Source: Akkermansia muciniphila (lineage in GTDB: Bacteria > Verrucomicrobiota > Verrucomicrobiia > Verrucomicrobiales > Akkermansiaceae). From it: DNA of 64,000 nt. Positions 9,325-18,727 of the stretch are shown piece by piece; positions within the stretch are counted from its first letter, which is position 1; every line of letters starts with the position of its first letter. Position numbers and translations under genes: made by a program. The notes below the pieces were generated by a model, which did not search any database, was not told the DNA's origin, and saw nothing but the letters and a program-made list of their open reading frames with translations. The stretch covers positions 768,596 through 832,595 of the forward strand of contig NZ_PJKB01000001.1 of the NCBI RefSeq assembly GCF_002884975.1, in the 5' to 3' direction.

Positions 9325-11487
9325 ATGGCCATCTTCGGTTCCTCCAATCTATCCGACTCCGGCGACCTGCTGATTTTCAACAAGGCTTCCCTCAAAACCC
9401 TGCTTATGCTCGAAAAGGAACTGGGCAGGGATCGCATCACCTACCTGGTGGAAGAAGGCCTGCCCCCGGACCCATCCATCGCCGCCCATCTGGAATCCAC
9501 CAGGGCGGACGGCATCCTGTTCCAGGCTGGCTCCAGCGATCCCATCGCCCTGCGTGCCGCCATCATGGAACGCATTAATGCAGGGAGGCGCGTGGTTTTC
9601 CTTCCCGGCCCCGTGGCGCACATCAAAGGCTCCATCAGCCAGATTCCTCCGCGGGTGATCAAGGCCCTGGAAGCGCTCCATATTTCCCCCGTACCGGTAT
9701 GCGTGGGCTTTTACACCAGCTCCGTGCTGGATGCGGAGGCGGATACGGACGTCCAGGCGGATATCCAGATACATATCCTTCCCAAGCTGGCCCCCGGCGC
9801 GGAAATGGCGGCGCGCCTGACCTCCGCCTGGCTGGAATGCTCCGCCCAGGCTTACGCCACGCTGCCCCAGCTTCACGGCTCCCTGTCCGCCCTGCTGTTC
9901 CGCAGCCTCAAGCAGCATTCGGACTGCCGGGTGATTGACGGCATTGACGATACCACGCTGACCTACGGCCAGCTACTGGCCATCTCCGTGGCCTTTGCCA
10001 AGCGGCTGAAAAAGATCACCTCCAACCGCCGGGTGGGCATCATCCTGCCGCCCGGCAAAGGCGCGGCCATTGCCAACCTGGGGTGCCTGTTCGCCGGAAA
10101 AACGCCGGTGAATTTCAATTATTCCGCCTCGGAAGGGGCCTTTGCCAGCTCCGTGAAGCAATCCGGCGTGGACTGGTTCATCACGGCTGACACCTTCATG
10201 CGCAAGCTCCAGAACTTCCCCTGGCCCCCCCAGCGGGACCTGATCTTCATGGAGCGGGAGATTCCCCTGCTCAAGGGGTCCGCCAAACGCTGGGGCCTGG
10301 CCATCAAATTCCTGACGGCGGGGTTCATGATTAAAAAGCTGGGGCTGGATGCGCCCACGGGCGCGGATGAAGCCGTGCTGATGTTCACTTCCGGCTCCTC
10401 CGGAGAACCCAAGGGCGTGCCGCTGACCCACCACAACCTGCTCTCCAACATCTCCCAGTGCTCTTCCCGCATCACCCTCGCACCGCAAAGCAGGTTCCTG
10501 GGGAGCCTGCCCGTGTTCCACTGCTTCGGCATCACCATCGGTCTGTGGTATCCCATGATCGGCGGGTACGACATGGTCACCTACCCCTCCCCGCTGGAAG
10601 CCAAGCGCCTGGGCGCCCTCATCAAGCAGTACGGCATCAGCCTGGTGGTCACCACGCCCACCTTCCTGCGCGGCTTCATGAAACGCTGCGAACCGGATAC
10701 CTTCAAGACCGTGCGCTACCTGATCGTGGGCGCGGAAAAGCTGCCGGACGACCTTTCCGCCGCCTTCCGGGAAAAATTCGGCACCATTCCGTGTGAAGGC
10801 TACGGCCTGACGGAAGCCTCTCCGGTCTGTTCCGTCAATTTCATTGACCCCGCCCCGTCCAATGCCGCCGGAGACTTCATTCCCGGCATGAAGAAGGGCT
10901 CCGTAGGCGCTCTGCTCCCCGGCATAGCCATCCGCATCACCAGCCCGCACACGGGCCGCGTGGTGCCCGTCACCACGTCCGGCATGATCTGGCTGAAGGG
11001 GCCGAATATTTTCCCCGGCTACCTGGGGGGGCCTGAAGCGGACCGGGACATTTTCGTGGACGGATGGCTGAAAACCGGGGACATAGGCTCCGCGGACGAA
11101 TTCGGCTTCCTGAAAATTGAAGGCCGCATTTCCCGTTTTTCCAAAATTGGCGGGGAGATGGTGCCCCATGAAGCGCTGGAGGCCGCCATCATGAACATCT
11201 GGAACCTGGACCCGGCGGACGAGGAACGGCGCATAGCCGTCGTCACCATTCCGGACCCCGTAAAGGGGGAAGCCGTGGCCCTGCTCACCACCCTGGTGAC
11301 GGATTACGTGCACCAGGCGCGCACCCTGATCAGGCACGGCCTGATTGACCAGGGGCTTCCGGCCCTGTGGTGCCCCAAGGAGATCATTCCCGTGGAGCAC
11401 ATTCCGGTGCTGCCGTCCGGCAAGCTGGATATCAAGCAATGCAGGATGCTGGCTTATGAAGCGCTGAACATCCCCTTTGAACCGTAG
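9325..11487 (+). CDS. AMP-forming acyl-[ACP] synthetase (Aas-like) with degenerate acyltransferase N-terminus
   Basis: 720 residues. Residues about 230-715 form an ANL-superfamily adenylating enzyme: phosphate loop TSGSSGEPKG (355-364), GYGLTEASP (from 492), WLKTGD (581-586), and the C-terminal lysine in LPSGKLD (K700). It most resembles the acyl-ACP synthetase half of E. coli Aas (lysophospholipid acylation or fatty-acid activation). Residues about 15-150 align by eye with the PlsC-type acyltransferase half of Aas, but the NHxSxxD motif has become FNKASLKT and FPEG has become FLPG, so acyltransferase activity is probably lost. xseA starts 3 bases after the stop, so the two are likely co-transcribed. 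An ordinary long-chain acyl-CoA ligase is the alternative. Confidence 0.8.
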   Translation: MAIFGSSNLSDSGDLLIFNKASLKTLLMLEKELGRDRITYLVEEGLPPDPSIAAHLESTRADGILFQAGSSDPIALRAAIMERINAGRRVVFLPGPVAHIKGSISQIPPRVIKALEALHISPVPVCVGFYTSSVLDAEADTDVQADIQIHILPKLAPGAEMAARLTSAWLECSAQAYATLPQLHGSLSALLFRSLKQHSDCRVIDGIDDTTLTYGQLLAISVAFAKRLKKITSNRRVGIILPPGKGAAIANLGCLFAGKTPVNFNYSASEGAFASSVKQSGVDWFITADTFMRKLQNFPWPPQRDLIFMEREIPLLKGSAKRWGLAIKFLTAGFMIKKLGLDAPTGADEAVLMFTSGSSGEPKGVPLTHHNLLSNISQCSSRITLAPQSRFLGSLPVFHCFGITIGLWYPMIGGYDMVTYPSPLEAKRLGALIKQYGISLVVTTPTFLRGFMKRCEPDTFKTVRYLIVGAEKLPDDLSAAFREKFGTIPCEGYGLTEASPVCSVNFIDPAPSNAAGDFIPGMKKGSVGALLPGIAIRITSPHTGRVVPVTTSGMIWLKGPNIFPGYLGGPEADRDIFVDGWLKTGDIGSADEFGFLKIEGRISRFSKIGGEMVPHEALEAAIMNIWNLDPADEERRIAVVTIPDPVKGEAVALLTTLVTDYVHQARTLIRHGLIDQGLPALWCPKEIIPVEHIPVLPSGKLDIKQCRMLAYEALNIPFEP

Positions 11488-11490
11488 TTT

Positions 11491-12855
11491 ATGGAATTCC
11501 CGGAGGAAACGCCCGCAGCCCCCAGGCCCATCACGGTCAAACAGCTTGTTTACCGCCTGAGGGATACGGTAAGCATTGCCGTGGGCACCCAGTGGGTGGT
11601 GGGGGAACTCAGCAACGTAAAGCACCACACCAGCGGCCATGTTTACTTCACCCTGAAGGAACAGGGAGCGGAAATATTCTGCGCCTTTTTCAAGGCGGCG
11701 GCGTCCAAATGCCCCGTGCGGCTTCAGGAAGGAATGAAGGTCCATGTGCTGGGGAGCGCTACCGTGTATCCGGACAGGGGGCAGCTTCAACTGGTTATCA
11801 GGCAGGTAAAGGCGGCCGGACAGGGAGATTTGCAGGCCCGTTTTCTGGAATTGAAGGAAAAACTCCAGCGTGAGGGGCTGTTTGACGCAGAGCGTAAAAA
11901 AGGCATCCCCGCCTTCCCGCGCGCCATCGGCATCATTACCTCCCCCACCGGAGCCGTCATCCAGGATATACGCCATGTGCTGGAGCGCCGCGCCCCGTGG
12001 GTGAAGGCCTATCTGCTGCCCGTGCGCGTGCAGGGGGCCGGAGCGGAGCATGAGATAGCCGCAGCGGTCCGCGCCTGGTCCCAGGCACCCCTTAACGGCC
12101 TCCCCGCCGTGGACGTGCTTATTGTGGGCCGCGGCGGCGGCTCCATTGAAGACCTGTGGAATTTCAATGAGGAAACGGTAGCCCGGGCGATTTACGAATG
12201 CACCGTTCCCGTGATTTCCGCCGTGGGGCACGATACGGATTTCACCATTGCGGATTTTGTGGCGGACCTGCGCGCGCCCACTCCCACCGCAGCGGCGGAA
12301 CTGGCTACTCCGGATGGCCCCGAATGGCTCCGGAAACTGTCCAGAATGGAGCAGGCGCTGCATGCCACCGCACGGCATTCCCTGTTGCGTTCCAAGCTGA
12401 AACTGGATGTTTACCTGCGCGGAAAGCTGCTGGATGCGGATTCCCTGCTTTCCCCCTACGCCCAGCGCCTGGACGACATGGAGGAGACCCTGCTGAATTC
12501 CTCCGCCACGCGCATCTTCCAGAACACCCTTCATATCAACCAGCTGGAACATCGGCTGCAAATGCGCCATCCGGCGCACCGCAACCGGGAACGCGTGCAG
12601 CTCCTGGACTCCCTCCAGGCGGGATTGTCCCATGCCGCCGCTGCCCGCATGGCTGAATTTGCTTCACAACTGGCTCTTCTTCAAGCAAGGGTGGATGCCC
12701 ACAGCCCGGAGCAAACGCTGCGCCGGGGATATGCTCTGGTGGAGAACCGGCAAAAACAGTTGATTCGCCAAACGAGCCAGGTCCAGCCCGGAGAAAAATT
12801 GAAAGTCCGTGTCTCCGACGGTTATTTTTTTGTCAAGGATGACACATCACAATAA
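11491..12855 (+). CDS. xseA: Exodeoxyribonuclease VII large subunit
   Basis: 454 residues, the usual length. An N-terminal OB-fold domain (about 14-110, VGELSNVKHH and GHVYFTLK) binds single-stranded DNA. The catalytic domain follows, with ITSPTGAVIQDI, VGRGGGSIEDLWNF (from residue 212) and SAVGHDTDFTIADFVAD, all family hallmarks. The C-terminal third is a coiled-coil region ending in RRGYALV. The enzyme degrades single-stranded DNA to short oligonucleotides in repair and recombination, with the small subunit XseB. No xseB lies next to it. It is translated directly after the acyl-ACP synthetase gene with a 3-base gap. Confidence 0.95.
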   Translation: MEFPEETPAAPRPITVKQLVYRLRDTVSIAVGTQWVVGELSNVKHHTSGHVYFTLKEQGAEIFCAFFKAAASKCPVRLQEGMKVHVLGSATVYPDRGQLQLVIRQVKAAGQGDLQARFLELKEKLQREGLFDAERKKGIPAFPRAIGIITSPTGAVIQDIRHVLERRAPWVKAYLLPVRVQGAGAEHEIAAAVRAWSQAPLNGLPAVDVLIVGRGGGSIEDLWNFNEETVARAIYECTVPVISAVGHDTDFTIADFVADLRAPTPTAAAELATPDGPEWLRKLSRMEQALHATARHSLLRSKLKLDVYLRGKLLDADSLLSPYAQRLDDMEETLLNSSATRIFQNTLHINQLEHRLQMRHPAHRNRERVQLLDSLQAGLSHAAAARMAEFASQLALLQARVDAHSPEQTLRRGYALVENRQKQLIRQTSQVQPGEKLKVRVSDGYFFVKDDTSQ

Positions 12856-12996
12856 ACTGTCCACAAGCACCTAGCATCGCATTCTTTGCACTCAATCTAA
12901 CAAATTGTGTTTTTTCTGGATTTTGCAGGAAGTGAGACCTATCCTAATAGAAGCCTGTCACTGCTCCTATTACCCGGTCCCATAACTTCTGTACAT

Positions 12997-13311
12997 ATGC
13001 CTTGTAAAAACATCACCCGTTACACTTACGAAACAACAGCCTTCCAGGGCTATCGGTTGGCTATCTGTAAGAACAAGCGTTTGTTCACTCGTTATTTCTC
13101 CGATTCCCAGTACGGGGGCGCTGACGCGGCGCTTCAGGAAGCGATGAGAGTGAGAGATAACATTTTCAACCTTTTTGAGCAGGGCAACCTTACGGTTAGC
13201 CAAATTTTCGCAAAATATACAGTGCGTTCACGTCGGCAGTCCGCAGCGGACCGCCGGGAAAAGATGATCCACGGCAAGAGGACTCTTCAAAAAGCCAAAG
13301 TCCGCGGTTAG
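12997..13311 (+). CDS. Small basic protein with AP2-like DNA-binding segment
   Basis: 104 residues from the ATG at 12997. The frame is open from 12907, but the upstream part is hydrophobic and unlike the rest, so I prefer the internal ATG. Residues about 5-50 (GYRLAICKNKRLFTRYFSD...YGGADAALQEAMRVRD) match the pattern of bacterial AP2/ERF-like DNA-binding domains: a beta-sheet with an R/K-x-F-S/T-x-x-F core, then an Ala-rich helix with a YGG link. The C-terminus is strongly basic (RSRRQ, RREK). A DNA-binding role is inferred. No integrase or nuclease domain is attached. It follows xseA by about 140 bases and is probably a separate unit. Confidence 0.55.
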   Translation: MPCKNITRYTYETTAFQGYRLAICKNKRLFTRYFSDSQYGGADAALQEAMRVRDNIFNLFEQGNLTVSQIFAKYTVRSRRQSAADRREKMIHGKRTLQKAKVRG

Positions 13312-13613
13312 GGAAATCCATGGGGGTTGTTTCCCGGCTTCAATGCCTTTTCTGAATTATACCGGAAATATTACATCCGGTAACGTGTGGCGTATGCCTC
13401 CGTTCCGTTAGCAATACCCGTCCCTGCGCCCGGCGGGTGGACCTGCCGCAGAGAAAAAACGGAGGCGTCAGCCGCAGGAGCCTTTTCCCTTGTTCTGCGG
13501 CGGAGGAATCCGGAAATGCCTGCCGCCGGAACGTCATTACAGGGTTGGACATCTTCCGCACCACATGCCGGAATGCCCATCCTTCTCTCTGAAGATTCCC
13601 CTCCAGGGGGATA
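13312..13613. other. Gene-free stretch between convergent genes
   Basis: About 300 bases between the convergent AP2-like and TPR genes. A small hairpin (GGGAAA...TTTCCC, about 13311-13335) follows the AP2-like gene without a T-run, and CCCCTCCAGGGGG sits just after the TPR gene. Short overlapping open frames are not convincing. I see nothing else. Confidence 0.5.
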
Positions 13614-15206
13614 TTACCTGCGGCGGCGGCGGGAGGCTGGCTTTTCCGGTTCTTCAGCCGGAGTTTCCCCTATTTTTGCCAGTACCCTGCGCGCTTCCGT
13701 GGTCCTGTTCTGCTTGAGGCACACATCCGCCCAGTTCCGGTGGATTTTATTGTAAAGCTCCTGCGACTGGATGGAGGCCAGATTGTTCTGGAGTTTGGCC
13801 AGGTCTTCCGCGTTCAGCGCGTCCCACTCTTCAACCAGCTTTCCATACTGCGCTTCCGAGAGAGCCCACTGCTCCCTGCCGGCGCTTATCTCCGCCTGAA
13901 GGTTCAGGATGACAGGCTGAAGGGCCTGGACAAACGCAGTATTTTCACGGGCCACCTTCATGGCCTGGTCCAGATATTTCATAGCCTGGTCATAATCCCG
14001 CGCCTTCAGGAAAGCCGCGGCAACGTTCACATCCTCATAAGCGCGTTTCACCAGGGCCTCCGCCTGGCCGTATTTCTCAAGCTGGGAACGCAGGGCGGCA
14101 ATGTCCTGGCTCAGGCTGGAGCCGCTGAGAATGCGCGGCGCATCCACGCCCAGCGTCATGGCAGCACCTTCCGCACGGGAAAGCAGGCGGCCGGCCTCCT
14201 TTAAATCCCCCATCTGCATCCTGACCTTCGCCAGGGCCAGCATGGTTTCCGGCGTGCAGTCCATCTCCGTTTCCGCGGCCCGGAAGCAGATCAAGGCGGC
14301 TTCCAGCTGGTCTGCCATGGCTTTCAGCTCCGCCTGGGAATACTTACGGCGCGCATTAAGCGGCATATTCAGCTCATTCAGGATGATGCGTCCCATATCC
14401 GGGCTGGCGGTAAGCCGGAATTTGGTGAGCAGTTCCCGGGCGATGGCGCTCCCCGTGGTACCGGGCTGTCCCGTGGCCTTGTCCGGCAGGGTATCCTGCA
14501 GCAGAAGTATCTTCACCATGCTCTTTACATCCTCCGGATTCTTCAGCCTGCTCCTCATCACGGGAGAAACGGCCTGCTGGCACAAGGAGGAAAAACGCTC
14601 AAATTTGGCTTGGTCATACGCGTAATGGGCCAGTGGTTCCAGGCACGCCAGACGGATGGAAACCTGGTCCTCCGGCGTATTCTTCAGGATCACCTCATAA
14701 AGCTTTTCCGCCGTGGCGTCATGCTTGCGGGCGGCAAATTCCCGTGCCCAGTTCAGGCTCACGCCCAAAAGGCGTCCCCTGTCCTCAGCCGTCATGGAGG
14801 CGGAATCAGCCAGCTTCTTTTCCAGCAGGGACGCCAGCATGGGTTCAGACTCCTTCAGCATGCCGCGCCTGTCCATTTCCACCGCCAGCAGCCACGTAAA
14901 GGAATCCCTCGCTTCCGGGGAGTTCATCCATTCCACCTGCTTGTCCACGGAGGCGGCCAGCTGCGCCAGCTCCGCATCAGAGCCGTTCCAGGAGGCCAGC
15001 ATGCCCTGCAGGTGCCCCATGGCCTGGGTCTGGCTGTGCACCTCATGAATGGTCGGCTTGAACCAACCTTCAATCGTGGGCCAGTACTGGATGTATCCGA
15101 ACCAGAGCCCCCCCAGCACCACCAGAAAGAGAACGGGCTTCCAGTAAGACTTTTTTTTGCGTGAGGGACGGTAGGGTTTGTTGGAAAAATGGCGCTCGGA
15201 ACTCAT
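13614..15206 (-). CDS. Membrane-anchored TPR-like protein
   Basis: 530 residues from the ATG at 15206; the frame extends nine codons further, but this start begins a typical basic N-terminus (KPYRPSRKKKSYWK) followed by one membrane helix (about 23-42). The rest is alpha-helical with degenerate TPR-like units (for example AAAFLKARDYDQAMKYLDQAMK, residues 390-410) and ends in five arginines. Topology suggests a long extracytoplasmic helical-repeat domain held at the inner membrane, a likely scaffold or assembly factor. It lies 78 bases downstream of a second anchored TPR gene of similar size and architecture, so the pair probably forms an operon. The partner and process are unknown. Confidence 0.7.
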   Translation of the reverse strand: MSSERHFSNKPYRPSRKKKSYWKPVLFLVVLGGLWFGYIQYWPTIEGWFKPTIHEVHSQTQAMGHLQGMLASWNGSDAELAQLAASVDKQVEWMNSPEARDSFTWLLAVEMDRRGMLKESEPMLASLLEKKLADSASMTAEDRGRLLGVSLNWAREFAARKHDATAEKLYEVILKNTPEDQVSIRLACLEPLAHYAYDQAKFERFSSLCQQAVSPVMRSRLKNPEDVKSMVKILLLQDTLPDKATGQPGTTGSAIARELLTKFRLTASPDMGRIILNELNMPLNARRKYSQAELKAMADQLEAALICFRAAETEMDCTPETMLALAKVRMQMGDLKEAGRLLSRAEGAAMTLGVDAPRILSGSSLSQDIAALRSQLEKYGQAEALVKRAYEDVNVAAAFLKARDYDQAMKYLDQAMKVARENTAFVQALQPVILNLQAEISAGREQWALSEAQYGKLVEEWDALNAEDLAKLQNNLASIQSQELYNKIHRNWADVCLKQNRTTEARRVLAKIGETPAEEPEKPASRRRRR

Positions 15207-15284
15207 GCAGGCATTGAGCCAAAAAGACGGCACAAATCAAGCAAAATAAACACCTCCCAACGTCTTACGGGGACTAGTGAAAGC

Positions 15285-16952
15285 TTAACGCCGGGAAGAT
15301 CTGGAGCTTCCGGACGGCCTCCGTCCCGGAGACTCCATGCGCACGCGGGGAAAGCCGGATTCCTTCCAGCAGGCATCCCCTTTCTCTTTCATGCCCAACT
15401 CATCATAGCAACGGCCCAGCTGCTTGTAATTTTCCGACCGCTGTTCCCCTTCCAGCATGGGGAGCACCGCTTCAAAGGCTTCCACGGCTTCTTTCCACTG
15501 CTCCCCGTCGCACAGGGCATATGCCTTGCATAAATAGGACTGGACCAGCAGGCTCTTGCGCTCCGGCCCTTCTCCGCATTTCAACAGGGAATCCACCGCT
15601 CCGGCATAGGCGTGCAGGGCGCTTTCCCGGTCCCCGGACATATCGCTGGCAAGGCCCAGTGAATAATAAACGCGGCCCAGGGACAGGGCGTCAGAGGAAA
15701 AATGGGATTCCCGGAGCTCAATGGCCTTTTTCAGGTTTTCCCTGGCCTTGTCCCCCTCTCCGGCATCCAGCCACGCCTTGCCCAGCCCTTCCCGGGACTG
15801 GGCGGAAATGACGGGGGAAGATGCGCTGTTGCTGATGGCTTTCTGGAAATCGGAACGGGCCTCCGGAGCGGCCTTGCGCATGATGTTGACCCACCCCCTC
15901 TGGTCATACAGCCCGGCCCAGAATGCATGGTCCGCCGGCAGCACGCCGCGGGCAGCGCCTTCCGCCTGGTAAAGATAAGCCAGTGCTTCCTCATAATTCC
16001 CCTGTTCCGTGGAAATGCGCGCCAGACCACGCAGGGCGTTGAGGCAGTCATTCAGCAGGTAGGAGGCGTTTTCCGAACCGGAAAGTCCCTTTAAAAACAA
16101 TTCCCGCGCCTCCTCCTTCCTGCCGGCTTCCAGCATGGCCTCTCCCATGCTGATGCTCGCCAGGGCCAGGTCGCCGGTCGTCTTGTCCGGCTGGGGGCAC
16201 AGGGCCAGGGCTTTCTTGAAATATGCGCGCGATTCCGGAATGCGCCCCGTGGTGCGGGCCAGCCTGCCCTGGGCGGCCAGAAGCCTGGACCTGACCGGAA
16301 GAGCGTCCGGCCCCAGATGGGCGGCGGCATCCACGGCGCGCTGCAGCAGGGTGTTCGCCTCATCATTCCTGTTAAGCATCTGGTCAATGGAACTCATGGT
16401 CTGGAGGGCCTTCACCAGTTCCGCGGCCATTCCCTCCTTTTCATACCCCTCCACAGCCGTTTTCAAATAATCATAGGCCGGAGAATACCGGTGCACTGAC
16501 AGAAGGGCCTGCGCCACGGCATCCGCACGGGGCGCCCATGTCCGGTAGCGCCCCGCGGCGTATCCGGTGTCAATCAATTCCCTGGCCGTAGGCAGCGCGC
16601 GGTCCACGCCGTCCCGGCCGATCAGTTCACGGGTGAGGCCCCAGGCCGTCTCCGTGCGCAATTCCGGATCCCTGATCCACGCCAGACGTTCATCCCGGTT
16701 GTCCAGAATGCCCGCCAGGCTTTCACGGGAAGCAAACACGTCCGCCATGAAGCGGGATAAATTCTGCATGGCCTTTTCATCACTCTTCTGCACCACCACC
16801 AGCGGGGTGGTCAGCATTCCTTCATCATGGCCGATGCGGTACGCCATGTGGTACGTCAGGAACTCCAGCAGCATCACGAGCACGCACAAACAGAGGGCAA
16901 TCAGCCACTTGGTGCGCGGAGACAGGGGTTTCAAAGGAGAAGAGGCCTGCAT
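15285..16952 (-). CDS. Membrane-anchored TPR protein
   Basis: 555 residues. One transmembrane helix (about 14-34, LIALCLCVLVMLLEFL) follows a short cytoplasmic stretch. About ten TPR units follow, for example RTTGRIPESRAYFKKALALC, EQGNYEEALAYLYQAEG and SDMSGDRESALHAYAGAVD. The C-terminus is Ser/Arg-rich. It is upstream of the related TPR gene at 13614-15206. TPRs bind other proteins, so a role in envelope complex assembly is plausible but not shown. Neither gene carries a catalytic domain. Confidence 0.75.
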   Translation of the reverse strand: MQASSPLKPLSPRTKWLIALCLCVLVMLLEFLTYHMAYRIGHDEGMLTTPLVVVQKSDEKAMQNLSRFMADVFASRESLAGILDNRDERLAWIRDPELRTETAWGLTRELIGRDGVDRALPTARELIDTGYAAGRYRTWAPRADAVAQALLSVHRYSPAYDYLKTAVEGYEKEGMAAELVKALQTMSSIDQMLNRNDEANTLLQRAVDAAAHLGPDALPVRSRLLAAQGRLARTTGRIPESRAYFKKALALCPQPDKTTGDLALASISMGEAMLEAGRKEEARELFLKGLSGSENASYLLNDCLNALRGLARISTEQGNYEEALAYLYQAEGAARGVLPADHAFWAGLYDQRGWVNIMRKAAPEARSDFQKAISNSASSPVISAQSREGLGKAWLDAGEGDKARENLKKAIELRESHFSSDALSLGRVYYSLGLASDMSGDRESALHAYAGAVDSLLKCGEGPERKSLLVQSYLCKAYALCDGEQWKEAVEAFEAVLPMLEGEQRSENYKQLGRCYDELGMKEKGDACWKESGFPRVRMESPGRRPSGSSRSSRR

Positions 16953-17135
16953 AACAAGTGCATAACGTTACCGGGAGCGCTCTGAATTTCAAGCTTTTTG
17001 CATGGAAGGAACTCCCGCGCCCTTCATGAAGGCAGCAGGAAAACCGCCGTCAACCGTTTCCCTGTCAGCCATCGGGAACAAGCGGGGCAGCCGCTCCCCG
17101 GGCCCCTCTTCCGGGAAACGCCGCGGCAATTCCCG

Positions 17136-18032
17136 TCAGCCATTCCTGCGCTTCCGTTCGGACGCCTGGTACAACTGCCAGGCATTCCATAAATTATGCC
17201 ACAGCACGTAAAACGTGGGGCCCAGCGCGGCAATGGGGCTGGCATACGTCAGCGCCAGATAGATGGACAGCGTGGTGTTCTTCTGCCCCAGGGCCTGGCT
17301 GCCCTCCGCGGCGCGCGTACGGCCCCCCAGCAAATGCCCCAGCCCGAAGTTGATCCCGCAGATCAGCAGGGAAACCGCGCCGATCTGCTCCAGCACGCGT
17401 TCCGAAATGCCGTCACGGGAAGAAATATCATAAGAGGCGTTCGCCGCGATCAGCACCAGAATCACCACCCAGATGCCGAAGGTAACATCCTTCAGCTTCC
17501 GCGGCCATGCAATGGCCCGCGGATAAAAACGCCGCGCCGCCAGCGCCAGCGCCAGCGGAAGAAGCATCACCAGGGAAATATTCCCTGCCACGTTCAGATA
17601 AATCTCAAAGCCCCCCTGCCCCACAACCGCCGGCAGGATGAAGGGCAGCAGGGCGCAGATGATGCCATTGGCCAGCAGGAGGGCGGTCAGCATAAACTCC
17701 ACGCTGCCGCCCAGCAGCCCCATCACTACCGGAGCCGCCGTGGCCGTGGGCATGATGCCTACGAAGAAGGCTGCCTCCGCCAGATAACCGTTCCCGAAGA
17801 TGAGGCGGCATACGCCCCAGGCCGCCAGGGCCACGAGCAGGTTGGCCCCCACCAGAAGCCAGTGTGTCCGCTCCGGCTTCATCCGCTTGAAGCGGATGCC
17901 CAGAAACGTCACAAACAGCATCACGATCAGCATCCACTTGAACGTCCAGCTATAGACGTGCAGGCCGGGCATCAGGTATCCCGCAATAAAGGCCGCCACA
18001 ATGGCAAACGTGCGGATGAGGGATTTGAACAT
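17136..18032 (-). CDS. Bile acid:sodium symporter (BASS) family transporter
   Basis: 298 residues with about nine or ten hydrophobic helices. Motifs typical of the SBF/BASS fold are GIMPTATAAPVVMGLLGG (first half) and GQKNTTLSIYLALTYASP (second half), the paired unwound-helix regions that bind sodium and an organic anion. The substrate cannot be read off; bacterial relatives carry bile acids, pantoate, pyruvate or other organic anions. It starts 24 bases after the tetR stop, in the same direction, so it is likely controlled by that regulator and co-transcribed with hisD. Confidence 0.8.
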   Translation of the reverse strand: MFKSLIRTFAIVAAFIAGYLMPGLHVYSWTFKWMLIVMLFVTFLGIRFKRMKPERTHWLLVGANLLVALAAWGVCRLIFGNGYLAEAAFFVGIMPTATAAPVVMGLLGGSVEFMLTALLLANGIICALLPFILPAVVGQGGFEIYLNVAGNISLVMLLPLALALAARRFYPRAIAWPRKLKDVTFGIWVVILVLIAANASYDISSRDGISERVLEQIGAVSLLICGINFGLGHLLGGRTRAAEGSQALGQKNTTLSIYLALTYASPIAALGPTFYVLWHNLWNAWQLYQASERKRRNG

Positions 18033-18056
18033 GGGGTACGGGCGGCAGTAAAACGG

Positions 18057-18701
18057 TTATGAAGGCTTCCCGCACAAATGGATCAGCCCGTCCACCTGCC
18101 GGACAATCAGCTCAAACAAATCCTGCACGCTGCCCTTGGGAACCCGGTTGTTCTCCATCAGCTCCATAATCATCCGCAAACGGGTCAGCAGGCCGATCAT
18201 GATGCTTTCAATGGCCAGCACCGTCCAGAAAACCTGGTACGTGGAAGCGTCCGGAAACATGGTGCGGATGCAGTCATGCAGACGGCGGCGGATGGGGGAA
18301 TACACCTCCTTGATATACTCCACCGCTATCTCCGGAGTCTGCACATGGCAGATGCCCAGCAGGCGCAGGTAATGGGGAAAATTGCCCAGGTCTTCCAGCT
18401 TCACATGCAGGAGGCCGTGGAAGGAAGGGTAAACGTAGGCATGGGCCAGCGCCTGCACCGTGCCTTTCTCCATGGCCTCATTCATCATGGAAATCCGGAA
18501 ATCCCGCGCCTGCGGCGCATACTTCATCATGACCGCCTTCCAGAGGCCCTCCTTGCCGCCAAAATAATAATTGGCGGAGGCGATGTTGACGGACGCCTGC
18601 TGGGAAATCATGCGCATGGAAGTGCCCGTATAGCCGTGCTCGGCAAACAGGCATTCCGCCGCGTCCAGCAATCGTTCCTTGGTTCCTTGCTGTTGTTTCA
18701 T
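18057..18701 (-). CDS. TetR-family transcriptional regulator
   Basis: 214 residues. The N-terminal TetR DNA-binding domain (10-57) has the signature KERLLDAAECLFAEHGYTGTS...NYYFGGKEGLWKAV. The C-terminal domain resembles the CerR/YbiH type (DUF1956): it has the NFPHYLRLLG and VFWTVLAIESIMIGL helices and probably binds a ligand and forms the dimer. It sits between hisD (26 bases upstream) and a BASS transporter (24 bases downstream), all on one strand, so the transporter is its most likely target. Confidence 0.85.
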   Translation of the reverse strand: MKQQQGTKERLLDAAECLFAEHGYTGTSMRMISQQASVNIASANYYFGGKEGLWKAVMMKYAPQARDFRISMMNEAMEKGTVQALAHAYVYPSFHGLLHVKLEDLGNFPHYLRLLGICHVQTPEIAVEYIKEVYSPIRRRLHDCIRTMFPDASTYQVFWTVLAIESIMIGLLTRLRMIMELMENNRVPKGSVQDLFELIVRQVDGLIHLCGKPS

Positions 18702-18727
18702 GGGGGAGTAGTTGGGGGGAGTTTGAA

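Noticed and set aside
8936-9373. Overlapping short frames on both strands upstream of the acyl-ACP synthetase
   Set aside because: They overlap one another, the promoter and the palindrome, and have no domain or consistent composition.
9973-12633. An 886-codon open frame on the minus strand
   Set aside because: It runs antisense across both the acyl-ACP synthetase and xseA. The His/Gly/Arg-rich product has no motif; the plus-strand genes are unmistakable.
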